Of a stretch of DNA of 64,000 bases, positions 44,746 through 53,834 are shown piece after piece. Source of the stretch: Leclercia pneumoniae (GTDB taxonomy: Bacteria > Pseudomonadota > Gammaproteobacteria > Enterobacterales > Enterobacteriaceae). Position 1 is the first letter of the stretch. Each line of letters starts with the position of its first letter. The notes under the pieces were generated by a model. It ran no database searches. It was not told the origin of the DNA and worked only from the letters and a program-made list of their open reading frames with translations. A program made the translations under genes and the position numbers. The DNA is taken from assembly GCF_017348915.1 (NCBI RefSeq), contig NZ_CP071383.1, positions 3,906,001 through 3,970,000 on the forward strand. The letters are read 5' to 3'.

Positions 44746-45499
44746 TTTTCAATTCCTGATTTTCACTGTGCGGGAGCCCGAGTGCGGGCAGTAAATCTTT
44801 AAAGTGGTCGAAGACGTAATCCGGCTCACTGAGGGTAATGGCTTCACCGTAGTTGTAGCCATAGGTCAGGCCAACGGAGGGGCTCCCCGCAGCTTTCGCA
44901 GCCAGAATATCATTGCGGGAATCACCCACAAAGAGCAGCGCTTCCGGCGATAAGGATAATTTTCCCGCCACCAGCAACAGCGGCTCCGGGTGTGGTTTTT
45001 TGTTCTGTACGTCGTCGCCGCCAACAATCACTGAGAAATAGTGGGCGATATTCAGCGCTTCCAGCAGTGGGGCAACAAAGGGGGTCGGCTTATTGGTCAC
45101 CAGCCCCAGCGGCAAGCCTTTGGCATGCAGCGCACTCAGCGTGGCCTCAACGTCCGGGAACAGGAAGCTGCCCTCTTCAACCGTCTCTTCATAGAAACGG
45201 TCAAACAGTTTGCGCAGGATACGTACCTGCTCTTCCTGAGGGATATCCGCATGGTCAACGCCCGGTTTGCCCTGTGCGGCGCGCTGAATGGCGCGCTCCT
45301 GGCGCGCCCAGCTTAATGCGCGCTCCATTAGCACATCGGCACCGTTGCCGATCCAGGTAATGACCCGCTCTTCGCCCGCAACGGGCAGCTCCAGTGCGTA
45401 TAACGCCTGGTCGACGGCGCTGGTTAAACCCGGTGCGCTGTCCACCAGCGTACCGTCGAGGTCAAAGGCTACACCCCGAATTGCCTGCAATTTATTCAT
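44738..45499 (-). CDS. gph: Phosphoglycolate phosphatase
   Basis: The 253-residue HAD hydrolase removes phosphate from 2-phosphoglycolate, formed during repair of 3'-phosphoglycolate DNA ends. The nucleophile motif is [15 protein letters not shown] and [10 protein letters not shown] are HAD motifs II and IV. It overlaps trpS and rpe by 8 bases each. Confidence 0.97.
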   Translation of the reverse strand: MNKLQAIRGVAFDLDGTLVDSAPGLTSAVDQALYALELPVAGEERVITWIGNGADVLMERALSWARQERAIQRAAQGKPGVDHADIPQEEQVRILRKLFDRFYEETVEEGSFLFPDVEATLSALHAKGLPLGLVTNKPTPFVAPLLEALNIAHYFSVIVGGDDVQNKKPHPEPLLLVAGKLSLSPEALLFVGDSRNDILAAKAAGSPSVGLTYGYNYGEAITLSEPDYVFDHFKDLLPALGLPHSENQELKND

Positions 45500-46169
45500 G
45501 ACTTACCTTTGCCAGTTCGCTGCGCATTTCATCAATCACTTTGCGGTAGTCCGGCTGATCGAAGATGGCAGAACCGGCGACAAACATATCCGCACCTGCC
45601 GCTGCGATTTCACCAATATTATTGACCTTCACTCCCCCATCCACTTCAAGACGAATGTCGTAGCCAGATTCGTCGATACGGCGGCGGACTTCACGCAGCT
45701 TATCCAGCGTTTGAGGAATAAAGGATTGACCACCAAAGCCCGGGTTGACGGACATCAGCAGAATGACATCCAGCTTATCCATCACGTAATCCAGGTAGCT
45801 CAGCGGCGTGGCCGGGTTGAACACCAGTCCGGCTTTACAACCGTGCTCTTTAATCAGCTGTAGGGTGCGGTCTACGTGCTCGGAGGCTTCCGGATGGAAA
45901 GTAATGATGCTGGCACCTGCGGCGGCAAAATCCGGCACGATGCGATCAACCGGCTTGACCATCAGATGTACGTCAATCGGCGCGGTGATACCGTAACTGC
46001 GCAGCGCCTTCAGTACCATCGGGCCGATGGTAAGATTCGGCACATAGTGGTTATCCATCACGTCGAAATGAACCACATCCGCGCCGGCAGCCAGCGCCTT
46101 CGCGGTATCTTCACCCAGGCGGGCGAAATCGGCCGACAGAATTGAGGGAGCAATCAAATACTGTTTCAT
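45492..46169 (-). CDS. rpe: Ribulose-phosphate 3-epimerase
   Basis: The 225-residue TIM-barrel enzyme interconverts ribulose 5-phosphate and xylulose 5-phosphate. Metal and catalytic residues lie in [31 protein letters not shown] and LEVDGGV. I chose the ATG at 46169; an in-frame ATG at 46175 sits on top of the AAGGAG ribosome-binding site. Confidence 0.97.
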   Translation of the reverse strand: MKQYLIAPSILSADFARLGEDTAKALAAGADVVHFDVMDNHYVPNLTIGPMVLKALRSYGITAPIDVHLMVKPVDRIVPDFAAAGASIITFHPEASEHVDRTLQLIKEHGCKAGLVFNPATPLSYLDYVMDKLDVILLMSVNPGFGGQSFIPQTLDKLREVRRRIDESGYDIRLEVDGGVKVNNIGEIAAAGADMFVAGSAIFDQPDYRKVIDEMRSELAKVSHE

Positions 46170-46210
46170 CCGCATCTCCTTGAAAAGTTTATAGCGGCGG
46201 GCGAAACGGC

Positions 46211-47023
46211 TCAGGGTCGATAGAGAGCCAGCAGTTCGTCCACCTTTTTACGTGTGCCGCCGTTGCTGCTGATGCTACGGCGCACCTTCACCTGATAATG
46301 CTTCGCGGCTTTGTACCATTCGCGCGTATCAGGCGTGTCATGATTCGAAATTAACACCGGTATTCTTTTGCTGACCAGCTTTTCCGCCATCTCCGCCAGA
46401 CGCGCCTGCTCGGCAGGGCTGAAGCTGTTGGTGTGATAGGCGGTAAAATTCGCTGTGGCAGACAGGGGGGCGTAAGGGGGGTCACAGTAGACCACCGAGT
46501 TTGCATCAGCACGATCCATACACTCCTCATACGAGAGGCAGTGGAACTCTGCATTCTGCGCTTTTTCGGCGAAGTGATACAACTCGGCCTGCGGGAAATA
46601 GGGGCGCTTATAACGGCCAAATGGCACGTTAAATTCGCCGCGCAGGTTATAGCGGCACAGGCCGTTGTAGCCATGGCGGTTGAGATAGAGGAACAACAGC
46701 GCACGGCGGAAAGGCTCCTGGCTCTGATTAAATTCAGTGCGGAACTGGTAGTAAACGTCCGGATGATTATGCTCAGGCGTAAAAAGCTTACGGGCCTCAT
46801 CAACGAACTCGTCTGTTCGCTCTTTAACGATGTTATAGAGGCTGATCAGGTCGCTGTTGATATCCGCCAGGATGTAACGAGAAAAATCGGTATTGAGAAA
46901 TACCGACCCGGCCCCGACAAAGGGCTCGATAAGGCACTCGCCTTTCGGCAGGTGTTTTTTAATATCATCAAGCAGGGGGTATTTCCCCCCTGCCCATTTC
47001 AGAAAAGCGCGATTTTTTTTCAT
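46211..47023 (-). CDS. dam: DNA adenine methylase (GATC)
   Basis: The 270-residue enzyme methylates adenine in GATC and guides mismatch repair, replication timing and gene regulation. The AdoMet loop [12 protein letters not shown] and the catalytic DPPYAPL are clear, with N-terminal [12 protein letters not shown]. It is 8 residues shorter at the C-terminus than E. coli Dam. It follows damX by 67 bases. Confidence 0.98.
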   Translation of the reverse strand: MKKNRAFLKWAGGKYPLLDDIKKHLPKGECLIEPFVGAGSVFLNTDFSRYILADINSDLISLYNIVKERTDEFVDEARKLFTPEHNHPDVYYQFRTEFNQSQEPFRRALLFLYLNRHGYNGLCRYNLRGEFNVPFGRYKRPYFPQAELYHFAEKAQNAEFHCLSYEECMDRADANSVVYCDPPYAPLSATANFTAYHTNSFSPAEQARLAEMAEKLVSKRIPVLISNHDTPDTREWYKAAKHYQVKVRRSISSNGGTRKKVDELLALYRP

Positions 47024-47090
47024 GCTGACTAACTGATTACACCTTCTCCGGCTGTGGAGAAAGCTCCGACAGCATCCTGCGCTTCACAGA

Positions 47091-48353
47091 TTATTTCAAA
47101 TCGGACTGAACCTGACGGATAGGTTTAGCCCATGGGTTTTTCGCCTGAACGTCCGCTGGCAGCGAGGAAACAGCGCGTTTCGCCTCATCTTTAGAAGCAT
47201 AAACACCGCTTACCAGCACGTACCATGGCTGACCGTTACGCGTGGTTTGATAGACCACATAGTTTTTCAGGTTCGACTTTTTAGCCCAACCGTTCAGGTT
47301 GTCATAGTTCGATGAGCTGCTCAGCTGCAACGTATAGTTGCTGGAGGGTGCAGATTTCAGCGAACTGACGTTGCCAGTGGTTTTACCCGCGCTGCTGGTT
47401 GCAGTGGCTGTCGCTGCAGGAGCGGCAGGTGCCGTTGCGGTCGCCTTCGGCGCAGACGGCGCTGCTGTGGTCGGCGCTTTTACCGGTGCGCTGGTCACGG
47501 TTTCGCTGTGCTTAGGCTGCGCGGCTGGTTTTGGCTCTGCGGCTTTGGCTACGGGCTGTGGTTTGGTTTCACGCTTCGGCTCGATAACCGCCTGCTTGCG
47601 TTCCTGACGCGGTGCAGTCTGGGTCTGGCGAGGCGTTGATTCGGTCGCGGCGGTTTGCTGGCCATTCGCACCACGAATTGGCGCAACGGTAGCCGGTTCC
47701 GCCGGCAGCGTAGAGCTGACAACGTTGTTAACCTGCGTCTGACCCTGCGGCTGAGTCAGCGCATTATTCAGATCGCCCTGAACTTCTACACGCTGCTGGC
47801 CCTCAGGCGCGGCAGCTGCCTCACCCTGAGTCGGTGTGGAAGAGACTGGCGGCAGAGAAATCTCTTGCTGAGTATTGCCAGCAGTCTGCTCTGCAGAGGT
47901 CGTGCCCGGGGCTGGCTGAGTGCCATTAGCTTGATCGGCGGCGTTACCGGAAAGATCGATACTCTTTTCCGTATTTGCGCTTTGGTTAGCCGACGGGGTA
48001 GAAGGTGCTTTGAGTGCGGAACCGACGCCAATAATCAACAGCAGCAGAACCAGCACACCCAGCCCCATCATCACATACTGGCGGGAGGCGGGCTTAGCGG
48101 CGGCTTTTTTACGTTTACGCGGGCGACGCTCTACGGGCGCTTCGTCCATTGAATCATCTTCGGACTCATACTCTTCTTCACGCTCATCGCGTGCCGTGCG
48201 GGCTCGCGACGGACGGCGGTCGTCACCATCAAGATCAACGTCATCAAAATTAATCTGCGGCTCGTTATCACGTTCTGAAGATTGACGAGTACGACCAGTA
48301 CGACGATCGCTGGGATCGGGTTTCAGATCGTCTTCTGGTTTGAATTCATCCAT
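47091..48353 (-). CDS. damX: Cell-division protein DamX
   Basis: The 420-residue protein has an acidic/basic cytoplasmic N-terminus (1-92), one membrane segment (about 93-114), a low-complexity Ala/Pro/Thr/Gln-rich periplasmic linker (about 115-340) and a C-terminal SPOR domain (about 345-418; [17 protein letters not shown]). SPOR domains bind glycan-stripped peptidoglycan at the septum. It is slightly shorter than the E. coli protein because of the linker. Confidence 0.95.
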   Translation of the reverse strand: MDEFKPEDDLKPDPSDRRTGRTRQSSERDNEPQINFDDVDLDGDDRRPSRARTARDEREEEYESEDDSMDEAPVERRPRKRKKAAAKPASRQYVMMGLGVLVLLLLIIGVGSALKAPSTPSANQSANTEKSIDLSGNAADQANGTQPAPGTTSAEQTAGNTQQEISLPPVSSTPTQGEAAAAPEGQQRVEVQGDLNNALTQPQGQTQVNNVVSSTLPAEPATVAPIRGANGQQTAATESTPRQTQTAPRQERKQAVIEPKRETKPQPVAKAAEPKPAAQPKHSETVTSAPVKAPTTAAPSAPKATATAPAAPAATATATSSAGKTTGNVSSLKSAPSSNYTLQLSSSSNYDNLNGWAKKSNLKNYVVYQTTRNGQPWYVLVSGVYASKDEAKRAVSSLPADVQAKNPWAKPIRQVQSDLK

Positions 48354-48445
48354 TTAACACCCCACTCAACGGCTCATGCTTACAACGCTGCATATCACCT
48401 GAAGCAAAATGGCTACGTTTTACGGTAGCCGGACCTTTCTAGTTG

Positions 48446-49534
48446 TTACGCTTGCTGGCAATCAGCAATAGCGCCAAGAACGACATCGTGCGGCACTCCG
48501 CCGCGTACTTCACTCTTTCCTATTGCCAGCGGGAGCACCAGACGCATCTCGCCAGCCAATACTTTTTTGTCGCGCATCATATGAGGCAGGTAAGCCTGCG
48601 CCGACATCTCCTGCGGGCCGCTTACTGGCAAGCCAGCGCGCTTGAGCAGGGTAATGATGCGTTGCGTCTCGTCGGGGGTAAACTGTCCCAGGCGTTCAGA
48701 AGTGCGGGCCGCCATAACCATGCCCGCAGCAACCGCCTCGCCGTGCAGCCAGTTGCCGTAGCCCATTTCGGCCTCAATAGCGTGACCGTAAGTGTGCCCC
48801 AGATTCAGTAAAGCACGTAAGCCGGATTCGCGCTCGTCTGCGGCAACGACTTCTGCTTTCAGCTCACAGCACCGACGAATGCAGTACGCCATCGCCTGAC
48901 CATCCAGACGCAACAGCGCATCCATATTCTCTTCCAGCCAGCTAAAGAACTCACCGTCGAGAATAATGCCGTATTTGATCACTTCCGCCAGGCCAGAGGC
49001 TAACTCACGCGCAGGCAAGGTTTGCAGACAGTCGAGATCCACCACCACCGAAGCGGGCTGGTAGAACGCGCCAATCATGTTTTTGCCAAGCGGGTGGTTA
49101 ACGGCCGTTTTGCCGCCCACGGAGGAGTCCACCTGCGAAAGCAGTGTGGTAGGAACTTGAATAAAGCGCACACCGCGCTGATAGCTTGCCGCAGCGAAAC
49201 CGGTTAGATCGCCAACAACGCCGCCCCCAAGGGCAACCAGCGTCGTATCGCGACCGTGCGGTTTTTGCAGCAGCGCGGTGAAGACGGTATCAAGAACCGC
49301 CAGGCTTTTAAATTGTTCGCCATCCGGCAGGATGACGCTGTCGACTTTCACACCCGCCTTTTCAAGAAGAAGGCGGATTTTTTCGAGATAAAGCGGCGCC
49401 AGCGTCTCATTGGTGACCAGCATCACCTGATCGCCCGCTTTCAGTGGCAAAAAGGAAGCTGGATCGTTAAACAAGCCAGCCGCGATGGTGATGGGGTAAC
49501 TACGTTCCCCGAGAGTGACGGTAATCCTCTCCAT
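48446..49534 (-). CDS. aroB: 3-Dehydroquinate synthase
   Basis: The 362-residue NAD- and Zn-dependent enzyme makes 3-dehydroquinate in the shikimate pathway. Motifs [33 protein letters not shown] and the metal ligands in GHTYGHAIE and HGEAVAAGM are present. It follows aroK by 57 bases. Confidence 0.98.
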   Translation of the reverse strand: MERITVTLGERSYPITIAAGLFNDPASFLPLKAGDQVMLVTNETLAPLYLEKIRLLLEKAGVKVDSVILPDGEQFKSLAVLDTVFTALLQKPHGRDTTLVALGGGVVGDLTGFAAASYQRGVRFIQVPTTLLSQVDSSVGGKTAVNHPLGKNMIGAFYQPASVVVDLDCLQTLPARELASGLAEVIKYGIILDGEFFSWLEENMDALLRLDGQAMAYCIRRCCELKAEVVAADERESGLRALLNLGHTYGHAIEAEMGYGNWLHGEAVAAGMVMAARTSERLGQFTPDETQRIITLLKRAGLPVSGPQEMSAQAYLPHMMRDKKVLAGEMRLVLPLAIGKSEVRGGVPHDVVLGAIADCQQA

Positions 49535-49591
49535 GACGCGACATCCACCTTAAATGCTTATACCCGCAGGCGAGTGTGTATTAAGCCAGAA

Positions 49592-50113
49592 TCAGTTGCT
49601 TTCCAGCATATGAATAATCTGGTTTGCGACCACTTTAGCGCTCTGATCGTCCGTGCGAATGGTGACGTCAGCAATCTCTTCGTACAGCGGATTGCGTTCA
49701 CCTGCAAGGGCTTCCAGAACTTCGCGCGGAGGCGTTTCAACCTGCAGTAATGGGCGCTTTTTATCGCGCTGCGTACGTGCCAGCTGTTTTTCGATGGTCG
49801 TCTCGAGATAAACCACGACACCACGGGCGGAGAGACGGTTACGGGTCTCGCGTGATTTTACAGAGCCGCCGCCGGTTGCCAGCACGATGCCCTGTTTTTC
49901 CGTAAGTTCATTAATAACTTTTTCTTCACGGTCACGGAAACCTTCTTCGCCTTCTACATCGAAGACCCAGCCCACATCAGCTCCGGTTCGTTTCTCAATC
50001 TCTTGATCAGAATCGTAAAATTCCATATTGAGTTGTTGAGCTAACTGGCGCCCAATAGTGCTTTTGCCGGCACCCATAGGCCCAACCAGAAAGATATTGC
50101 GTTTCTCTGCCAT
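49592..50113 (-). CDS. aroK: Shikimate kinase I
   Basis: The 173-residue kinase phosphorylates shikimate. The P-loop GPMGAGKST lies at residues 11-19, followed by the shikimate-binding Asp of [13 protein letters not shown] and [11 protein letters not shown]. First gene of the large aro-dam-trpS cluster. Confidence 0.97.
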   Translation of the reverse strand: MAEKRNIFLVGPMGAGKSTIGRQLAQQLNMEFYDSDQEIEKRTGADVGWVFDVEGEEGFRDREEKVINELTEKQGIVLATGGGSVKSRETRNRLSARGVVVYLETTIEKQLARTQRDKKRPLLQVETPPREVLEALAGERNPLYEEIADVTIRTDDQSAKVVANQIIHMLESN

Positions 50114-50409
50114 TTTTTCGGTACTACTAAGACTATTCGTTAATGGTAAACCCGCTTCGCCGACACCTGGCGTAACAGGGCATGAACTGAAACCTCATAT
50201 GCGATAGAGCGAGAGTCAGACTAAAAATTATCTCAGTACTCCCGGTTGTTTGGCAACAGAATAAATCACCGGACCAGAAGCTTAAGGCGTAAAGGCGCAT
50301 GACCAGACAAGCTGACACTCAAATCGGTACTCCTTGTATGCTAATTCATGCCCCACGTCAAACATCTGCAACAAACTGAATGCAAAATCACTACGGGGAT
50401 CGTTACCTG
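50114..50409. other. Non-coding gap between aroK and hofQ
   Basis: This 296-base gap carries the aroK leader and its promoters on the minus strand and the end of the hof operon. I found no convincing gene, terminator with a T-run, or repeat; small in-frame stretches lack ribosome-binding sites. Confidence 0.6.
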
Positions 50410-51645
50410 TTAGCGCGTCGTCACCAGACGAGGCGTAATAAAAACCACCAGCTCCCGGCGCTCTCTCTCTTTTCCGTCATGGCGAAATAGCTGCCCTAAC
50501 AACGGAAGCCCTCCCAGCCCCGGAACCCGTTGACTGCCGGTTTTATGCTTCTGCGAAAAAATGCCGCCTAGCGCCAGCGTTTCACCGCTTTTGACTTCGA
50601 CCTGGGTTTCAATCTCTTGCTTATCGATCGCCAGCGTTTCCCCCTCCGCCTGCTGCAATACCTGGCCTGGGGTATTTTCGCTGATCCGCAGCTTTAAGCG
50701 CACGCGTCCGTTGGCCAGTACCACGGGCGTCACCTCCATCCCCAGCACCGCCTCTTTAAATTCTACCGAGGTGGCACCGCTCTCTCCGCTGGAGACCTGA
50801 TACGGGATCTCACTGCCCTGTTTGATGCTGGCAGGCTGCATATGCGAGGCCAATAGCCGCGGGCTGGCAATGATCTCCAGCTGCTGTTTCTGCTCCAGCG
50901 CAGAGAGCTCAATATCCAGCAGCCGACCGTTAATCCGCCCGATATTGAACCCCAGCCGCCCGGTAGCATTGGCGACCGCCAGCTCGCTGTTCAGCGTGGT
51001 GAGCTGCCCGGGTTTACCCGCCTGCTGCGCTTCCGCCAGGTTCCACTTTACCCCCAGCTCACGCAGGCTCTTTTCGCTGATGGTGACAATATGCGCGGCC
51101 AGTTCAACCTGTGCCACGGGCAGATCCATCTGCTCAACCCAGCGCGATATTGACTCCAGGACTGCCCGGCTATCACGAACCAGCAGCCGGTTGGTGCGTT
51201 TGTCCACCGCCAGCGTCCCCCTGGCACTGAGCAGTTTCTCCGCCACAGCCTGCAGATCGCTGGCATCCGCATAGGAGAGGGGGATGCTACGCGCTTCCAG
51301 CGGAGCGTTCTGGGCCCTTTTATTGCGCTCAGCCTCCTTGCCCGCCTGCTGTTGTTGCTGCCATACAGCGGTATGAACGAAATAAATGCCGTTCTCTTCC
51401 CGCAGTACCAGCCCGGCGCTGTTCACCACCGTCTGGATTGCCTGGCGCCACGGCACGTCCGTCAGCCGTAGGGATACCTTGCCCGCCACCTCGGGAGAGA
51501 TGATCAGATTGCGGTTTTCCTGCTCGGCCAGCGCTTGCAGGACCTGCGCGACGGGTACCTCGTCCACCACCAGGCTGATGGTTGTGGGCTTAGCCATCAG
51601 CGGCGGCGTGCAGATCAGTAATAGCGCGACGATCCCTGTTCTCAT
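50410..51645 (-). CDS. hofQ: Outer-membrane secretin HofQ (DNA uptake)
   Basis: The 411-residue protein has a signal peptide (MRTGIVALLLICTPPLMA), an N-terminal STN-type domain (VDEVPVAQVLQALAEQENRNL), a secretin N1 domain and the C-terminal secretin pore (VELAAHIVTISEKSLRELGV ... VKSGETLALGGIF). It is the ComE/PilQ counterpart through which DNA or a pilus crosses the outer membrane. The ATG at 51645 matches the E. coli protein; a GTG 15 codons earlier is an alternative. Last gene of hofMNOPQ. Confidence 0.93.
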   Translation of the reverse strand: MRTGIVALLLICTPPLMAKPTTISLVVDEVPVAQVLQALAEQENRNLIISPEVAGKVSLRLTDVPWRQAIQTVVNSAGLVLREENGIYFVHTAVWQQQQQAGKEAERNKRAQNAPLEARSIPLSYADASDLQAVAEKLLSARGTLAVDKRTNRLLVRDSRAVLESISRWVEQMDLPVAQVELAAHIVTISEKSLRELGVKWNLAEAQQAGKPGQLTTLNSELAVANATGRLGFNIGRINGRLLDIELSALEQKQQLEIIASPRLLASHMQPASIKQGSEIPYQVSSGESGATSVEFKEAVLGMEVTPVVLANGRVRLKLRISENTPGQVLQQAEGETLAIDKQEIETQVEVKSGETLALGGIFSQKHKTGSQRVPGLGGLPLLGQLFRHDGKERERRELVVFITPRLVTTR

Positions 51646-51961
51646 TTTTTGTTGTTCCTTCTCGTGGCCATCGCCAGTGCTGCGGTTCACACGCAGCTAA
51701 GGTATCGATGACGAGTTCCTTCTCATTAAATGCCAGCACTCGCCAGCCGGTGGGCAGCGTTTCACCGTCCCGCACGCGAAGCCAGCGGCCATTCGCATCC
51801 CGTACAATCCCGAGCGGCCTCTTTCCACTCACTACCCCTGAATAGCGCCACTCGCCTGTTTTGCCGTTGGGGCAGTTCGACGGCGGCGGCTGAAACGGGT
51901 CGCGCATGCCCAGCAACAGGGGCAGGCTGATAAGCAGCCACCCTATCCTCCTACCCCGCAT
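51590..51961 (-). CDS. hofP: DNA uptake/pilus assembly protein HofP
   Basis: The 123-residue protein corresponds to E. coli HofP (PilP position). It has an N-terminal hydrophobic segment and the RDPFQPP motif, with two cysteines (NC, AC) in the periplasmic part. The ATG at 51961 lies inside hofO by 11 bases; its 3' end overlaps hofQ by 56 bases, an unusually long overlap. PilP-type proteins link the inner-membrane complex to the secretin. Confidence 0.85.
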   Translation of the reverse strand: MRGRRIGWLLISLPLLLGMRDPFQPPPSNCPNGKTGEWRYSGVVSGKRPLGIVRDANGRWLRVRDGETLPTGWRVLAFNEKELVIDTLAACEPQHWRWPREGTTKNENRDRRAITDLHAAADG

Positions 51962-52415
51962 TCTGGCGCTCCAGTTGTAAAACCACCTGTAAACTTTGCT
52001 GCTCTGGCGCAACGCTAAAGCTCGTCACCGCCACATCACGCTGGGCCAGCAAGCTGAAGAGCGCAGGGATTACTGCCCAGGTGGCATCCAGGACCAGTTC
52101 CCCACCTGCCGCAGCCGGTTGCCAGCGCACCAGACGCAGGCCATTGGCGTTGAACGCCAGCGGCGTAAAAGGCTGAGCGGGAGAAGTTATTGCCTCAGCC
52201 GGGGGCGGAAAGAGTTTTCTCGCCGCAGACCACATAGCGCGATGAGAAGCCGCTTCACGTTGTCGCTGCGCCTCCAGCGAAATGAGCTGTTGTTGAGCTG
52301 GGCGGTAAAACGAGAGCCACCAACCCAATAGCAACAACAGGGAACTGGCCAGCCAGACGGCGCATCGCCCGCGCGGCGTAAGCGCGTACCAGCGCTCAAA
52401 GGGGACCGGCATCAT
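51951..52415 (-). CDS. hofO: DNA uptake/pilus assembly protein HofO
   Basis: The 154-residue protein has one N-terminal membrane segment (about 18-36) and a periplasmic helical/ferredoxin-like domain, the PilO position of the cluster. It overlaps hofN by 20 bases and hofP by 11. Divergent in sequence from E. coli HofO but alike in size, topology and order. Confidence 0.85.
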   Translation of the reverse strand: MMPVPFERWYALTPRGRCAVWLASSLLLLLGWWLSFYRPAQQQLISLEAQRQREAASHRAMWSAARKLFPPPAEAITSPAQPFTPLAFNANGLRLVRWQPAAAGGELVLDATWAVIPALFSLLAQRDVAVTSFSVAPEQQSLQVVLQLERQNAG

Positions 52416-52935
52416 TCTCCTCCCGCTTACTCAGGGCGTAGCTAAACTGCCAGCGTCCCTGCGCATCCTGTCGCATCTCGCCTGCGGGCTTGAGCAGGAA
52501 ACCGGGGAATCCCTCAAGCGCGCGCTCCAGCCGATTCAGGGCGCCTGGCGTGGAGGTGAAACCGGTCAGGTAGAGTGTGGATTGCTGAAAGCGCAGACGG
52601 GTAAGCCATGCCTGCGCGGGCAGAGTGTCTGAAAGGGTGGTTAGCACCGGCTGCCAGTCGCGAGTGGCGGCTTTTTTCTGCTCCCAGCGTTGCCGCTGCT
52701 GGCGCTGATTCTGCATCGCCAGCCACTGTTTTTTGCGCTGTTCGAGCGCCTGCTTTAGCGTCAGGTTGCTGTCGCGCCACTGCTGAGATACTGGCAAAGA
52801 AGCGAAATGGCTGGCCCGTCCGCTCAGGTACAGCGACAGGACTAGAAACAGTGAGCCGGTAAACAGCAGTCCCCAGAAGCGCACACAGAGGCGCTGGCGG
52901 CTCTGGCGCCAGGGCAGTAAATTGGCGGTTCTCAC
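52396..52935 (-). CDS. hofN: DNA uptake/pilus assembly protein HofN
   Basis: The 179-residue protein has a short cytoplasmic start (NLLPWRQSR, the PilN motif that binds PilM), one membrane segment (about 20-38) and a periplasmic domain. It overlaps hofM by 4 bases and hofO by 20. Confidence 0.88.
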   Translation of the reverse strand: MRTANLLPWRQSRQRLCVRFWGLLFTGSLFLVLSLYLSGRASHFASLPVSQQWRDSNLTLKQALEQRKKQWLAMQNQRQQRQRWEQKKAATRDWQPVLTTLSDTLPAQAWLTRLRFQQSTLYLTGFTSTPGALNRLERALEGFPGFLLKPAGEMRQDAQGRWQFSYALSKREENDAGPL

Positions 52936-53714
52936 TGGGCGCCCTCCCCCATGGCCAGCGCCAGCGCTACGCTAAATTCTCCACCATTTTCCGGGAGCGG
53001 AGGCTGGCAATAAGAGAGCGTTGCCCAGGGGTCGAAGCTATCGCTACCACAGCAGACGATCTCCTCTGGCTGCAGCGCCAGCAGGGCCGCCAGCCGATCT
53101 GGCGTCTCCGCCTCGACCAGCGTTCGCCGCCCCCACTGGTGGCGCATCGCCCATAGCCATTGATCCTTGTCGCGCCAGGCGATGCACTGGGCCGGCAAGC
53201 TGAGCCAGGGAAGAAAATGCGCCAGCGCACCCGCATCGGGGGTAATGGTTGTCAGCCGCAGCCGTAACGCCACTGCCAGATCAAGTAGCGTCGCAATCTC
53301 TCTGTTTTGCGCCGCAGTGACGTGAAAAGCGTGGCTGAAGGTGTCTTCGGTGTAGTCGAAGCGTAGCGCATCAGGAGCCATCTCCAGTTCACGACTGATG
53401 GCTGTGTGAATCCAGGCCACCTGCTCGTTTTCACGCAGGGTCATTTCCGGGCGCGGCAGGGTGCGCTGCAGGGTACGGGAAGCAGGGAACGCGAGGAAAA
53501 TCTGATGCTGCTGTGGCAGCAGCCTACGCCACTCCCCCAGCGCGGTTACCAGCTGTTGGGGTTGCAAAATTTGCCCGTCGCGGATGATGCCAGGCACCAG
53601 CGGGATCTGCCACCAGCGGCGTAAACCCCAGCCCGCCTTCTCCTTGACCAGTGCGACGGCAAGCACCTTATCCTGTTGAATATGCAGGCCTGTTCGCCAT
53701 GTTTTGAACGCCAT
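52932..53714 (-). CDS. hofM: DNA uptake/pilus assembly ATPase-fold protein HofM
   Basis: The 260-residue cytoplasmic protein is PilM-like (actin/FtsA fold) and is expected to bind HofN. First gene of hofMNOPQ, divergent from mrcA. In E. coli these genes need Sxy with CRP; I did not find a clear CRP-S site (TGCGA-N6-TCGCA) in the 120-base gap. Confidence 0.88.
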   Translation of the reverse strand: MAFKTWRTGLHIQQDKVLAVALVKEKAGWGLRRWWQIPLVPGIIRDGQILQPQQLVTALGEWRRLLPQQHQIFLAFPASRTLQRTLPRPEMTLRENEQVAWIHTAISRELEMAPDALRFDYTEDTFSHAFHVTAAQNREIATLLDLAVALRLRLTTITPDAGALAHFLPWLSLPAQCIAWRDKDQWLWAMRHQWGRRTLVEAETPDRLAALLALQPEEIVCCGSDSFDPWATLSYCQPPLPENGGEFSVALALAMGEGAQ

Positions 53715-53834
53715 GTTTCACGATCTCCTTATCACCGCCGGGGATGACGGCTATATCAATGATCCAGGCTTGCCTTTATACTACCGCGCGATTGTTTAGA
53801 AACTGCCCAGGTCCAACTAAATGGAAAATCTCCG

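Noticed and set aside
53715..53834. CRP-S (Sxy-dependent) site before hofM
   Set aside because: No TGCGA-N6-TCGCA match was seen in the mrcA-hofM gap.
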